From NCBI GenBank assembly GCA_018268895.1, contig JAFDVP010000001.1:310001-374000 (forward strand): a stretch of 64,000 bases of DNA, written 5' to 3'. The translations under genes were made by a program, and so were the position numbers. Numbering within the stretch: position 1 is the first letter of the stretch; each line of letters starts with the position of its first letter. This DNA is from Acidobacteriota bacterium. Lineage in GTDB: Bacteria > Acidobacteriota > Terriglobia > Terriglobales > Acidobacteriaceae. The notes beneath the pieces were generated by a model, which worked only from the letters and a program-made list of their open reading frames with translations, had not been told where the DNA came from and searched no databases. This document shows positions 15,278 through 23,856 of the stretch, one piece after another.

Positions 15278-16092
15278 GCTCTCCGCGCCCCACCATTGGA
15301 GTCTTCGATTCGGGATTTGGCGGACTTACCGTCCTTCGAGCACTGCTGTCGCTTGTGCCCTTGGCCCGTTATGTCTACCTCGGCGACACGGCGCGGTTGC
15401 CTTATGGATCCAAGTCGCGGGAGACGATCGCTCGCTATGCTCTTTCGAGCGCACAGTTTTTGCGGGAGCAAGGAGCCGACCTGCTGGTGGTCGCCTGCAA
15501 CACGGCTACGGCTTTAGCTCTGGAAGAGATTCAGTCCGCCATGCCGGTCCCGGTTGTTGGCGTGATCGATCCGGGGGCGTGTGCTGCCGCTGAGCAGCAG
15601 AGTTCGGATGTGCTCGTCCTTGCGACGGCTGCGACGACGCAGTCGAGAGCCTACACTCGCGCCCTGCATGCCCTCGGACTCAAGGCCACGGAGAAGGCCT
15701 GCCCTCTGCTGGTCCCGCTGGTGGAAGAGGGATGGCTCGATCAGCCGGTGTACAAATCGGTGACCCTTGAGGTGCTGCGTATCTACCTGATCGAAGCGCT
15801 CGCAGAAGCTCCGTCTGCTGGAACGCTGCTTCTCGGTTGCACGCACTATCCCTTGCTGAAGCCGCTGATCGAGACCGAACTCCAGACGCTGCGCCATCCC
15901 ATGAAAGTTATAGACTCGGCAGACGCAACGGCGCAGGCGGTTGCCGCACTGCTGCCCGCTGCAACCGCGGCGGCTGCTTCACAGCTCTGCGAGTTCTACG
16001 CTACCGATTCGGTAGAAAAGTTCCAGCGCCTCGGCTCCGTGTTTCTCGGGCAGCCACTCGATGAGGTGAAGCTGCTCGATCTGGGTGGCTGA
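15274..16092 (+). CDS. murI: Glutamate racemase
   Basis: A 272-aa Asp/Glu racemase that supplies D-glutamate for peptidoglycan. The two catalytic cysteines are in the expected motifs: C75 in VVACNTATA and about C189 in LLGCTHYPLL. The N-terminal GVFDSGFGGLTV and YLGDTARLPYG are diagnostic. Length is normal for the family. It overlaps the upstream GerMN gene by four bases and is the last gene of that operon; the EVE-domain gene follows after 59 bp. The gap holds a weak GAGCAGGG/CCCTGCTC stem-loop (16101-16133). Confidence 0.96.
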   Translation: MSSPRPTIGVFDSGFGGLTVLRALLSLVPLARYVYLGDTARLPYGSKSRETIARYALSSAQFLREQGADLLVVACNTATALALEEIQSAMPVPVVGVIDPGACAAAEQQSSDVLVLATAATTQSRAYTRALHALGLKATEKACPLLVPLVEEGWLDQPVYKSVTLEVLRIYLIEALAEAPSAGTLLLGCTHYPLLKPLIETELQTLRHPMKVIDSADATAQAVAALLPAATAAAASQLCEFYATDSVEKFQRLGSVFLGQPLDEVKLLDLGG

Positions 16093-16151
16093 CCTAGAGA
16101 GCAGGGAAGAAAAGACTACCCCCTACCCCCTGCTCCTTATACCCTGTCTTC

Positions 16152-16532
16152 ATGCCTTATCTGCTCAAAACCGAACCGAACAAATACTCCTACGACGACC
16201 TGGTGCGCGATGGTGAGACGACGTGGGACGGCATCTCCAACAACCAGGCTTTGCTTACGCTGCGCAACATGAAGAAGGGCGAGAAGCTCGTCATCTATCA
16301 CTCGAACATCGGCAAGGCGGCCATTGGTACGGCAAAGGTGGTCTCGGTCGATGCGGCGGACCCGAAGAACCCCATCGTTCGTATCGCTCCAGTCAAGAAG
16401 CTCAAGCGCGAAAAGCCGCTGGCGGAGATTCGCGAAGCAGGCGTCTTCAAAGGCTCGATCATGTTCCGCCAGTTTCGTCTTTCGGTTGTTCCGCTGACGG
16501 AAGAGCAGTACGACTGGCTCGTCGCTCCTTGA
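16152..16532 (+). CDS. EVE domain-containing protein
   Basis: A 126-aa protein consisting of a single EVE (PUA-like) domain: LLKTEPNKYSYDDLVRDGET, then WDGISNNQALLTLRNMKKGE and KGSIMFRQFRLSVVPLTEEQ. EVE domains bind modified bases in DNA or RNA. Length and motif order match the widespread stand-alone bacterial form (thymocyte nuclear protein 1 relatives). The gene is convergent with the DUF2203 gene, with four bases between the stop codons. The specific ligand is unknown. Confidence 0.9.
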   Translation: MPYLLKTEPNKYSYDDLVRDGETTWDGISNNQALLTLRNMKKGEKLVIYHSNIGKAAIGTAKVVSVDAADPKNPIVRIAPVKKLKREKPLAEIREAGVFKGSIMFRQFRLSVVPLTEEQYDWLVAP

Positions 16533-16536
16533 CGAG

Positions 16537-16974
16537 TTAGTTGGGACGGTCGCGTTCAGGTTTTCCGAAACGTGCGTCGAGCGGCTTGCGTCCGGCAAAA
16601 CCGTCTTCGGTCGAGTGCCAGAAGGCGATCGTCTCCTCGCCCTGCTTCCAGCACAGCAAGACGGTCTTTCCGTCGATGACGCAGGGAAAGTCCAACAGGC
16701 CTTTTTCGAGGTCCTTCACCTGCACGCCGATCGCTTCAATCTCTGCCAGCGCATCCTTTGTGTCCTGGAGAGCCTTGTCGCGCTCGGCACGGCGGCGCGC
16801 CGCCGTAGAGACATCAATGTTCATGCCGCCGGCAAGAGCAATCTCCTGACGAAGCTGTTCAAGCTCGACCTCGAGTTCGGCACAGCGCCGTCCCTGGGTC
16901 TGCGCCCGGCGCAGCAGGGTCTCAAGTACCGGCAGCAGCGCCTGTGCTTCGTCGAGAGTGAAGGTCTTGCTCAA
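16537..16974 (-). CDS. DUF2203 family protein
   Basis: A 145-aa protein. Residues 1-95 are helical and probably coiled coil (LDEAQALLPVLETLLRRAQTQ, then TKDALAEIEAIGVQVKDLEK). The C-terminal DUF2203 signature DFPCVIDGKTVLLCWKQGEE, then IAFWHSTEDGFAGRKPL, is clear. The start is TTG with GAGG about eight bases upstream. Family function is unknown. It is probably its own transcript; the next gene upstream on this strand ends 75 bp away. Confidence 0.85.
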   Translation of the reverse strand: MSKTFTLDEAQALLPVLETLLRRAQTQGRRCAELEVELEQLRQEIALAGGMNIDVSTAARRRAERDKALQDTKDALAEIEAIGVQVKDLEKGLLDFPCVIDGKTVLLCWKQGEETIAFWHSTEDGFAGRKPLDARFGKPERDRPN

Positions 16975-17049
16975 GCCCGGGCCTCAGATGCAAGTCGAAC
17001 ATCTCGCGGAAATGTTCCGCTCGATTGAGAGTATATTCCGCGCAACGGA

Positions 17050-17928
17050 TTAATGTATTTTCGATGTTCTTGTTGCCGATGCCATGGAAGGCAGCAACGG
17101 AAATGCAGCCGGAGAGCATGCTCTAAAGATCGCCTGATCGTCACGGATTTCGTCGAATTCGAAACACCAATCGTAGTCTTCGAAGAGCTTCCGTAGTTGA
17201 GGGCCCCTCATCGATACGTCATGTAACTCCCCCACAACGTAGACAGGACGGTTTTCGCAAGGGATCAACGCGCCAAGGGCCTCAACCTCCATGCCCTCGA
17301 TGTCGAGTTTGATCAGAATGCGTTCAGCGCCGGGGGCTTTGTCGATCGCATCCTTCAACGTATGCACCGGTATGTCGATGACCTTGTCATACGGTTTGGA
17401 CGGATCAAAGCTGCTGTTGATCGCCTCGCGGCAATAGAAAGGAATCGAGCGATGAGTTCCGCCCAGGCAGGCGCGTACCATTTCGGCGTCGACATGATTG
17501 ATCTGCAGGTGTCTCTCGCACTGTTCACAGTTATGAGGCAGGGGCTCGTAGATCACGAACTTCGGCGGCCGTCCGGTGGAGGCTTCGATCCCTGCGGCGC
17601 GCAATGTGAACAGTCCGATATTTCCGCCGCCATCGATGACAAGATCGGGATGGAAAGACTCATCAATGCGGTACATGTCGCTTGCGCAAAGCTCAAGCGC
17701 GCTCAGGAAGTCGCTCTCTAGCTCGCCGACGCGAATCGCCATTCGTTGATAGCGGCTGACACACCAGTAGCGGATCTCAATCTCATCCTTGTGAACGAAC
17801 ATTTTGATGAGCGTTTGCCAGATTGGACGGAACCGGGGTCGGGAGAAATTTGCGGCCACGCACAACAGCTTGAAACTGCTCAACGGAGAACGAATGCTTG
17901 TGAGGGTTCTTACGTTATTGAAGGCCAA
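17050..17928 (-). CDS. FkbM family methyltransferase
   Basis: A 292-aa SAM-dependent methyltransferase of the FkbM family. SAM-binding motif I is LVIDGGGNIGLFTLRAA (about residues 95-111), followed by FVIYEPLPHNCEQCERHLQIN. The hallmark LIKLDIEGMEVEALGAL is near 208-224. Such enzymes O-methylate glycans or other secondary products. The start is TTG with AGGTGA eight bases upstream; the next in-frame ATG would remove only part of the N-terminal region. No glycan genes are adjacent, so the substrate is unknown. The base composition is slightly lower in GC than its neighbours. Confidence 0.85.
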   Translation of the reverse strand: MAFNNVRTLTSIRSPLSSFKLLCVAANFSRPRFRPIWQTLIKMFVHKDEIEIRYWCVSRYQRMAIRVGELESDFLSALELCASDMYRIDESFHPDLVIDGGGNIGLFTLRAAGIEASTGRPPKFVIYEPLPHNCEQCERHLQINHVDAEMVRACLGGTHRSIPFYCREAINSSFDPSKPYDKVIDIPVHTLKDAIDKAPGAERILIKLDIEGMEVEALGALIPCENRPVYVVGELHDVSMRGPQLRKLFEDYDWCFEFDEIRDDQAIFRACSPAAFPLLPSMASATRTSKIH

Positions 17929-17990
17929 TTACAGTCACCTGGGGAGGAGAGATGGCTAGTACCTTGGCATCAGCATAGATTCATTCAGGA

Positions 17991-18038
17991 AATAAGGCCA
18001 GCCCCCCAAAGGTGGCAACCCTCGCGGCTGGCCTTATT
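17991..18038. terminator. Bidirectional stem-loop downstream of nadA
   Basis: AATAAGGCCAGCC (17991-18003) pairs perfectly with GGCTGGCCTTATT (18026-18038). It lies just after the nadA stop on the minus strand and before the FkbM gene. The A/T-rich stem ends give short U runs both ways. Confidence 0.7.
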
Positions 18039-18053
18039 TATTAGTGTTTCGGG

Positions 18054-19193
18054 TCATCGGACTTCAAGCATCCGGTCCAAGGCTACCTTCGCCCAGTGCT
18101 TCACATCGTCGTCCACCTTGATGCGGTTGACGACATTGCCCTGCACAAGGTTCTCAAGCGCCCACGCCAGGTGTTGTGGGGAGATGCGGTACATCGTCGT
18201 GCACAGGCAGCCGGAGTCGTCGAGTGTAATGACCTTCTTGCCCAGTGAAGCAAAGCGCTTCGCCAGCCGGTTGACCAGGTGAATCTCTGTGCCCACGGCA
18301 AAGCTCGCGCCCTCGGGGGCCTTCTCGATGACCTCGATGATGCGCTCGGTCGAGCCGATGGCGTCCGCCTTCTGGCAGACCTCCCAGCGGCACTCCGGGT
18401 GAACGATCACCTGCATCTCCGGATAGGTGGTGCGGATGCGGTCGACGTGCTCCGGAAGAAAGCGCTGGTGCACCGAGCAGTGTCCTTTCCACAGGATGAC
18501 CTTTGCGGCCTTCAGGCGATCGGGCGAGAGACCGCCGTTGATCTGGTACGGGTCCCAAACCGCCATCTCGCTCAGCGGGATTCCCATGGCGAAGGCCGTG
18601 TTGCGGCCAAGGTGCTGGTCGGGAAGAAAGAGGATCTTCGGCTTGCGTGCGAAGGCCCAGTCGAAGGCCCCGCGAGCGTTCGACGAGGTGCAGACAAGTC
18701 CGCCGCGCTCACCGCAGAAAGCCTTGATGGCTGCGGCAGAGTTCATGTAAGTCAGCGGAACCAGATCGGCTGTGATGCCTGCACGCTCGAGCGAGTCCCA
18801 GCAGTCCTCCACCTGACCGATTTCGGCCATATCCGCCATGGAGCAACCGGCGTTCAGATCGGGCAGGATGACTTGCTGCCACGGCTTCGCCAGCACATCC
18901 GCCGTCTCCGCCATGAAGTGCACGCCGCAGAAGAGCATGTACTTCGCGTTCGTCTGCGAGGCGATCTTCGAGAGCTTGTAACTGTCGCCGGTGTAGTCGG
19001 CAAACCGGATCACCTCGTCGCGCTGGTAGTGGTGACCCAGCAGAACGACATCGGTTCCCAGCGTGGCGCGCGCCGCGGCAATGCGGGCGTCCATGGTGTG
19101 GTCCGGCTGCGCAAGGTAGTTATCGAGGGAACAGGAATCCTGAACAGCAACTGTCGCGGGTACGGCCGCGACCTCTTCCATCAGAACGCTCAA
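18054..19193 (-). CDS. nadA: Quinolinate synthase
   Basis: A 379-aa quinolinate synthase, which condenses iminoaspartate with dihydroxyacetone phosphate in NAD synthesis. The three [4Fe-4S]-ligating cysteine regions are visible: NAGCSMADM, HPECRWEVC and DDSGCLCTTM. The N-terminal VLLGHHYQRDEVI and the middle VCTSSNARGAFDWAF are diagnostic. The TTG at 19193 follows GGCGGAG at good spacing; an ATG four codons later is the alternative. The gene stands alone here, away from nadB at the window start, with a strong stem-loop after it. Confidence 0.95.
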   Translation of the reverse strand: MSVLMEEVAAVPATVAVQDSCSLDNYLAQPDHTMDARIAAARATLGTDVVLLGHHYQRDEVIRFADYTGDSYKLSKIASQTNAKYMLFCGVHFMAETADVLAKPWQQVILPDLNAGCSMADMAEIGQVEDCWDSLERAGITADLVPLTYMNSAAAIKAFCGERGGLVCTSSNARGAFDWAFARKPKILFLPDQHLGRNTAFAMGIPLSEMAVWDPYQINGGLSPDRLKAAKVILWKGHCSVHQRFLPEHVDRIRTTYPEMQVIVHPECRWEVCQKADAIGSTERIIEVIEKAPEGASFAVGTEIHLVNRLAKRFASLGKKVITLDDSGCLCTTMYRISPQHLAWALENLVQGNVVNRIKVDDDVKHWAKVALDRMLEVR

Positions 19194-19560
19194 TTGACTC
19201 CGCCTTCAGTCTCACGGAAGCGTCGGGTGCCGTATAACGAGAAGCAAGGCGCCGTCATTTGCCTCTGAGACGGGGATGTTGAAAGCACATGCACTGCGCG
19301 GTTGCAGTGGACTCGCTGTGCCGGCTCGCTCTTGCGAACCATCACCCAGCCACGGGGATGTTGCAACCAGTTACTTACCTCAAACTCGGCTCTATTCCGC
19401 CATACAGCATTGGACGAACAGCAGACCGGAACGATACAGATTCTTTTCGATCCGGCGCTCTGTCAGCCGAGCGTCTCTACACCATTGATTTTACAACAGC
19501 GTGAAGACCGTCCCGAGGCATTTGTTTGTGTCGCGGCAAGGCCGTATCATAAAGGTACTT
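19194..19560. other. Divergent intergenic region nadA/tatB
   Basis: No convincing gene in either strand. It contains the tatB promoter (19522-19550) and presumably the nadA promoter, which I could not place. No riboswitch or clear operator seen. Confidence 0.6.
19522..19550 (+). promoter_or_regulatory. Sigma-70-type promoter of the tat operon
   Basis: TTGTTT (19522-19527) and TATCAT (19545-19550) are 17 bp apart. The -10 box ends ten bases before the ATG at 19561, so the leader is very short or absent. Confidence 0.6.
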
Positions 19561-20100
19561 ATGCCGAGCTTCGGCGATAGCGCCTTTATCTTCATCCTCG
19601 CCCTGATCCTCTTCGGCCCGAAGAAGCTGCCCGAGCTTGCGCGTCAACTGGGCAAGCTGATGGGCGAGTTCCGCCGTGCCTCCAACGAGTTCCGCATGCA
19701 GATGGACGAAGAGCTGCGCATTGCCGAACAGGAAGAACAGCAGAAGAAGATCGCCGCGATGGAGGCCGCCGCACCGGCCGCACCGGCGCTCGAAGCTGCC
19801 GCTGAAAATACGATAGCTGCTCCGGAGTCTGAAGCGAGCGAGCCGGTAGACTTTTCCGAGGTAACCGCTGAGATGCAACATCACGATCCGCTGCCGATTG
19901 CGACCTCTGGCGAACTGAATCTGATGCCGCCTTCCACCGGGCTTCCGGTAGCGAATAGCTTTTCGGTATCTCATGCCTTCGACTCTGTGCCGTTGGCGGA
20001 GGAACCGGAGGTTGCAGCGAACCATGCCACCGATCCGTCTAACGGGCATACACCGGATGCTCCGGACCACATTGTAAGCGAGGCCCAACTGCATGGCTGA
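19561..20100 (+). CDS. tatB: Sec-independent translocase protein TatA/TatB-like
   Basis: A 179-aa TatA/B family protein. One membrane helix (FIFILALILFGPKKLPELARQL, about residues 9-30) carries the FGPKKLPEL hinge. An amphipathic helix follows (LMGEFRRASNEFRMQMDEELR), then a long acidic, Pro/Ala-rich tail. Length and tail resemble TatB, but one-letter inspection does not fully separate TatA from TatB; a single TatA may serve both roles. The ATG at 19561 is right where the membrane helix begins, and the promoter is only ten bases upstream. It overlaps tatC by eight bases. Confidence 0.88.
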   Translation: MPSFGDSAFIFILALILFGPKKLPELARQLGKLMGEFRRASNEFRMQMDEELRIAEQEEQQKKIAAMEAAAPAAPALEAAAENTIAAPESEASEPVDFSEVTAEMQHHDPLPIATSGELNLMPPSTGLPVANSFSVSHAFDSVPLAEEPEVAANHATDPSNGHTPDAPDHIVSEAQLHG

Positions 20101-20875
20101 TCTTGTCGACCGCGCTCGCGCTGCTGTAACCGACCGCGCTGAGCTGCCAGGCATGAGCCTGATGGAGCACCTCGCCGAACTGCGTACGCGCATCATCCAC
20201 GCAGTCGCCTATCTGCTGATAGGCTTTGCCGTCGCCTATGCCTTTCACGAAAAGCTGTACGGCATCGTGCAGGCCCCCTTGGACCAGTTGCACATCCCGT
20301 TGAACTTTACGCATCCGACGGACGGTCTGAACCTGTATCTGAAGACTTCGCTGGTGGCTGGAGCGATCCTCGCGTCGCCGTTCATCCTTTATCAGGTGTG
20401 GCTGTTCATTTCGCCGGGCATGTATGCGAACGAGAAGAAGTACGTCTGGCCGTTCATGGCGACAACGATCGCCCTCTTTCTCACAGGCGCATACTTCGGC
20501 TACAGGATTCTCCCTGGAATCATCAAGGTGCTGGTGATGGACTTCGGCAAGCAATTTCATCCGATCCTGACCATCGAGGACTATACCGGCTTCTTCATGG
20601 CCGTCATCCTCGGTCTGGGGATCTGTTTTGAGCTGCCGATTCTGATCTTCTTCCTCTCGATTCTTGGCCTGGTGGACGCGAAGTTTCTGATCAAGCACAT
20701 CCGCTATGCGATCCTGGTCATCTTCATCATCGCGGCCATCATCTGCCCGATGCCCGATCCGGTGAGCATGTGCCTGTTCGCCTCACCCATGCTCGTGCTC
20801 TATATGTTTGGCGTAGGCGTAGCGTGGTTCTTCAACCCGAAACGCCGCAAGGAGAAAGAGGCGAAGGCCGCGTGA
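20093..20875 (+). CDS. tatC: Twin-arginine translocase subunit TatC
   Basis: A 260-aa integral membrane protein with six hydrophobic segments. The N-terminal SLMEHLAELRTRIIHA is the signal-peptide docking motif. SPFILYQVWLFISPGMYANEKKY and the fifth-helix region GICFELPILIFFLSILG are typical of TatC. It exports folded proteins together with the TatA/B partner directly upstream. The start overlaps tatB by eight bases, and the stop overlaps the GTG start of the next gene. Confidence 0.96.
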   Translation: MADLVDRARAAVTDRAELPGMSLMEHLAELRTRIIHAVAYLLIGFAVAYAFHEKLYGIVQAPLDQLHIPLNFTHPTDGLNLYLKTSLVAGAILASPFILYQVWLFISPGMYANEKKYVWPFMATTIALFLTGAYFGYRILPGIIKVLVMDFGKQFHPILTIEDYTGFFMAVILGLGICFELPILIFFLSILGLVDAKFLIKHIRYAILVIFIIAAIICPMPDPVSMCLFASPMLVLYMFGVGVAWFFNPKRRKEKEAKAA

Positions 20876-21819
20876 AGCTCATAGCCTCCATCGGTCTTGC
20901 GCTCAGCCTCGTGGTAACTGCCTCTGCGCAGAAGCCCCAGACAAAGCCTGCGACGACCAGACCCTCTGCGAAGTTCAGCGGGCAGGCTGCCTATGAGTTG
21001 ACGAAGCAGTTCCTTGCTGCCGCTCCTCACCGCTGGATTGGTTCACCCGACCACGCGAAGGCCGAGGAGTTCATCAAGTCGCACTTCACAGCCGAGGCGG
21101 CGAAGGGCAACTTCGAGACGGACAGCTTCTCCGCGTCCACGCCTGCCGGACAGCTTGCGATGAAGAACTTCATCGTGCGTTATCCCGGGAAAAAGGACGG
21201 CGTAATCGTCCTCGCCAGCCACTACGAGACGAACTACCCCCTGCGCGATACCGGCTTTGTGGGGGCGAACGACGGCGCATCGACAACTGCGTTCCTGATC
21301 GAGCTGGGCAACTATCTTCGCGCGCATCCGCCCGAGGGATACAGCGTCTGGCTGGTCTTCGACGATGGCGAAGAGGCCATCCAGTCGTGGAGCGACCGGG
21401 ATTCTCTCTACGGCACACGCCATCTGGCGGCGAAGTGGTCGCAGGAGGGAACGCTCAAGAAGATCAAGGCCTTCATCGTCGTCGACATGATCGCCGACAA
21501 GGACCTGAACATCGACCGCGACCAGAACTCCACCCCGTGGCTTCTGGACCTCCTGGCGACGGCTGCTAAGAACACGGGACACTCGTCCTACGTCTTCGCG
21601 AAGGAAAACGCTCTGCAGGATGACCATCTGCCGTTCCGCCAGCGCGGAGTCCCGGTGCTCGACATCATCGACATCGACTACGGGACGCCAACACGGGAGA
21701 ACCCCGAGGGCTATCACCACACCCCACTCGACACGCTGGACAAGATCAGCGCGCACTCGCTGCAAGTGACGGGCGACCTCGTTGTCGAGTTGATACGCCT
21801 GATCAACCAGCGCGGCTAA
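20872..21819 (+). CDS. Exported glutaminyl-peptide cyclotransferase-like M28 protein
   Basis: A 315-aa protein. Residues 1-20 form a signal peptide (LIASIGLALSLVVTASAQ). The M28/glutaminyl cyclase fold has its metal ligands at D134 (GANDGAS), E168 (DDGEEA) and a late His in YHHTPLDTLDKI. The stretch DDGEEAIQSWSDRDSLYG, then TRHLAAKW, matches the animal-type glutaminyl cyclase signature closely, so conversion of N-terminal Gln to pyroglutamate is more likely than an aminopeptidase role. The GTG start is the first base of a GTGA overlap with the tatC stop, so it is co-translated with the Tat system. Confidence 0.85.
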   Translation: MKLIASIGLALSLVVTASAQKPQTKPATTRPSAKFSGQAAYELTKQFLAAAPHRWIGSPDHAKAEEFIKSHFTAEAAKGNFETDSFSASTPAGQLAMKNFIVRYPGKKDGVIVLASHYETNYPLRDTGFVGANDGASTTAFLIELGNYLRAHPPEGYSVWLVFDDGEEAIQSWSDRDSLYGTRHLAAKWSQEGTLKKIKAFIVVDMIADKDLNIDRDQNSTPWLLDLLATAAKNTGHSSYVFAKENALQDDHLPFRQRGVPVLDIIDIDYGTPTRENPEGYHHTPLDTLDKISAHSLQVTGDLVVELIRLINQRG

Positions 21820-21888
21820 TCTTTACGCGGACGCCATTCTTCTACGCCTCTTTTCATAGAAGAATGACGACGTCTGATGCAAGCAGAA

Positions 21889-22578
21889 TTACTCCGCGTT
21901 GAGCACGGTCTCAAAGAACAGGATGCAGACGGTCGTATAAATGATGTCGAAACCTGCTAGCTGCGTGATCCAGGTGCGAATCTGGATGGGATCGAGGTCG
22001 CCGGTTAGGACGCCGCTGGTCGCCTGCACCATCATCAGCACCGCAGGCAGCGACAGCGGTAGCAGAATCAACGGCAACAGGAGTTCGCGGTTGCGTGCCC
22101 GCAGGCCCAACGCGGCGAAGAAGGTTCCGTTGACGACGAGCGCCCATGTCCCCAGGGGGAGGATGAGAGCCAGCAGCCAGGCGTTCCCCAGCACATGCAG
22201 GTTGAAGAAGATGACAAAGATCGGTCCGAGCACGAGCTCGACGATCAGTACGAAGATCATGTTGGCCAGTGCCTTGCCGATGAAGAGCGCTGATGCGGGC
22301 GACGGCGCCATGCGCTGGGCTTCGAGCACCTGGTTGCGCTGCTCGCGTGTCCACGACTGGTTGAGCGCGGTCATGGAGGCGAACAGCAGCCCCACCCAGA
22401 GAATGCCTCCTGAAATCTGTCGAGCCACTGTAGGGTAGCCCGCCGGGTCAAAGGCGATGGCGAAGACGACGACCACCAGCAGAACAAAGAAGAGCATTCC
22501 GTTGATCGAGTCGCGGGACCGCCATTCCAGGCGCAGATCCTTCTTGAGGTGATCGAGAACGTAGCGGGCGTACTTCAA
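21889..22578 (-). CDS. ccmB: Heme exporter permease CcmB
   Basis: A 229-aa protein with six membrane segments. The N-terminal KKDLRLEWRSRDSINGMLFF is the CcmB signature, and ALNQSWTREQRNQVLEAQRM follows. It is the permease of the CcmAB complex of cytochrome c maturation system I, acting in the cytoplasmic membrane. It starts with TTG, overlapping the ybaK stop by three bases. The ATPase CcmA lies one gene upstream. No ccmC or ccmF is in the window. Confidence 0.9.
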   Translation of the reverse strand: MKYARYVLDHLKKDLRLEWRSRDSINGMLFFVLLVVVVFAIAFDPAGYPTVARQISGGILWVGLLFASMTALNQSWTREQRNQVLEAQRMAPSPASALFIGKALANMIFVLIVELVLGPIFVIFFNLHVLGNAWLLALILPLGTWALVVNGTFFAALGLRARNRELLLPLILLPLSLPAVLMMVQATSGVLTGDLDPIQIRTWITQLAGFDIIYTTVCILFFETVLNAE

Positions 22579-23081
22579 CGTGTCTCTCCGGTATGCGCCC
22601 TGGTGAGGTCGGCGAGCGTTGCAGCGGAAGCGCGAAGGTAGTCGGCAGGCGAGAGAATCACCTGCAACCCGCGCAGCCCTGCCGAGACGCTGATCACGTC
22701 GAACAGCTCGATCGTCTCGTCGACAAAGGCAGGAAAGGGCTTGCGCGCTCCCATGACGGTGACTCCGCCGCGGATGTATCCGGTCAGTGGCTCGACGTCT
22801 TTCAGCGATGCCAGCTCGGCCTTCTTGACCCCGGCGGCGTGGGCCAGCTTCTTCAGGTCAAGTTCAGAGTCGCCGGGAATGACGGCAAACAGATGCTCGC
22901 CGCCGTTGGTGTGCGAGAGCAACGTCTTGAAGACCTGCTCTGCGGGAAGTCCGATCTTGCGCGCGACCGAGATCGCCGTCAGGTCTTCGGGGTCGACCTC
23001 GTAGGCGCGCAGCTCATACGTGATTCCAAGTGAATCGAGAAGCCGCGCCGCGTTCGTCTTTGCTGGGGCCGAAGATTTCAT
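22575..23081 (-). CDS. ybaK: Cys-tRNA(Pro) deacylase YbaK/EbsC family
   Basis: A 168-aa protein of the YbaK branch of the INS/ProX editing superfamily, which hydrolyses mischarged Cys-tRNA(Pro). Motifs are the conserved lysine in QVFKTLLSH, then FAVIPGDSELDLKKLA and GYIRGGVTVMGARKPFPAFVD, with the length expected for a free-standing editor. The ATG at 23081 gives the natural N-terminus; the longer upstream frame lies within ccmA. It overlaps ccmA by four bases and ccmB by about three, so a translation-quality enzyme sits tightly inserted between the two heme-exporter genes. Confidence 0.92.
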   Translation of the reverse strand: MKSSAPAKTNAARLLDSLGITYELRAYEVDPEDLTAISVARKIGLPAEQVFKTLLSHTNGGEHLFAVIPGDSELDLKKLAHAAGVKKAELASLKDVEPLTGYIRGGVTVMGARKPFPAFVDETIELFDVISVSAGLRGLQVILSPADYLRASAATLADLTRAHTGETR

Positions 23082-23776
23082 GCAGGCTGCCTGACCACCG
23101 TATCGACGATCTGGCCCTGGCGCATGACGATGGTGCGATCGGCGATCGGTTCGGCGAGCGACGCCTGGTGCGTTGTGAGGATGATGGTGCGTGCTCCTCC
23201 GCCCGCAACCGGCCATGTGCGGAAGTCGGCGAGCAGCTCAACCATGTGCAGCGAGCTTTTCGCATCGAGATTTGAAAACGGCTCATCCAGCAGCAGCAGC
23301 TCCGGGTCGGTCTGCAATACGCGCGCAAGCGAGGCGCGTTGACGCATGCCCTGCGAGTACTGGCCGACAGGCCGCGTGAGTGTGGGGTCAAGCCCGACCG
23401 CGCGCAGCGCCATCTCCGGCGAACCGACGCAGTCGCACCCTTCGCCGCGATGTAGCCTGGCGAAGTAGCGCAGGTTCTCCATGGCGGTCAACTCGTCGTA
23501 GAGCATAGGGGCGTGACTCATGTAAGCCACGCGGCGACGCTGCTTGTGCGGCAGCTCGCCGAAGACGGTTGCCGTCCCTCGGCTCGGCGTGATCAGGCCG
23601 GCGACGATGCGCAGCAGGGTCGATTTGCCGGCGCCGTTCTCTCCCAGGATGACGGTGCAGGTGCCCATGGGAAATGTTGCAGTTGCATTGCGAAGCGCGG
23701 CGAAGGTGCCGTAGATCTTCGATGCCGAGTCGAGCGAGGCAGCCGGACTGCTACGGATTGTGTCGGTCGTCGACAT
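23078..23776 (-). CDS. ccmA: Heme exporter ATP-binding protein CcmA
   Basis: A 232-aa ABC ATPase with Walker A LGENGAGKST, Q-loop region VAYMSHAPMLYDELTAMENL, signature YSQGMRQRASLAR and Walker B LLLLDEPFSNLD, then the H-loop TTHQ. The small size, the HAPMLYDELTAMENL segment and the downstream ccmB support CcmA, the motor of the CcmAB complex that releases holo-CcmE. It is first in the operon ccmA-ybaK-ccmB, and its start is 80 bp from the divergent M20 peptidase gene. Confidence 0.88.
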   Translation of the reverse strand: MSTTDTIRSSPAASLDSASKIYGTFAALRNATATFPMGTCTVILGENGAGKSTLLRIVAGLITPSRGTATVFGELPHKQRRRVAYMSHAPMLYDELTAMENLRYFARLHRGEGCDCVGSPEMALRAVGLDPTLTRPVGQYSQGMRQRASLARVLQTDPELLLLDEPFSNLDAKSSLHMVELLADFRTWPVAGGGARTIILTTHQASLAEPIADRTIVMRQGQIVDTVVRQPA

Positions 23777-23856
23777 GCGTGCGGAGGTGGAAGCTCCCTA
23801 TGCGAGTATATGGCTAGACCCCTGTAGGTTGCAGAAGAGGGATGGAGGTTCGTGAC

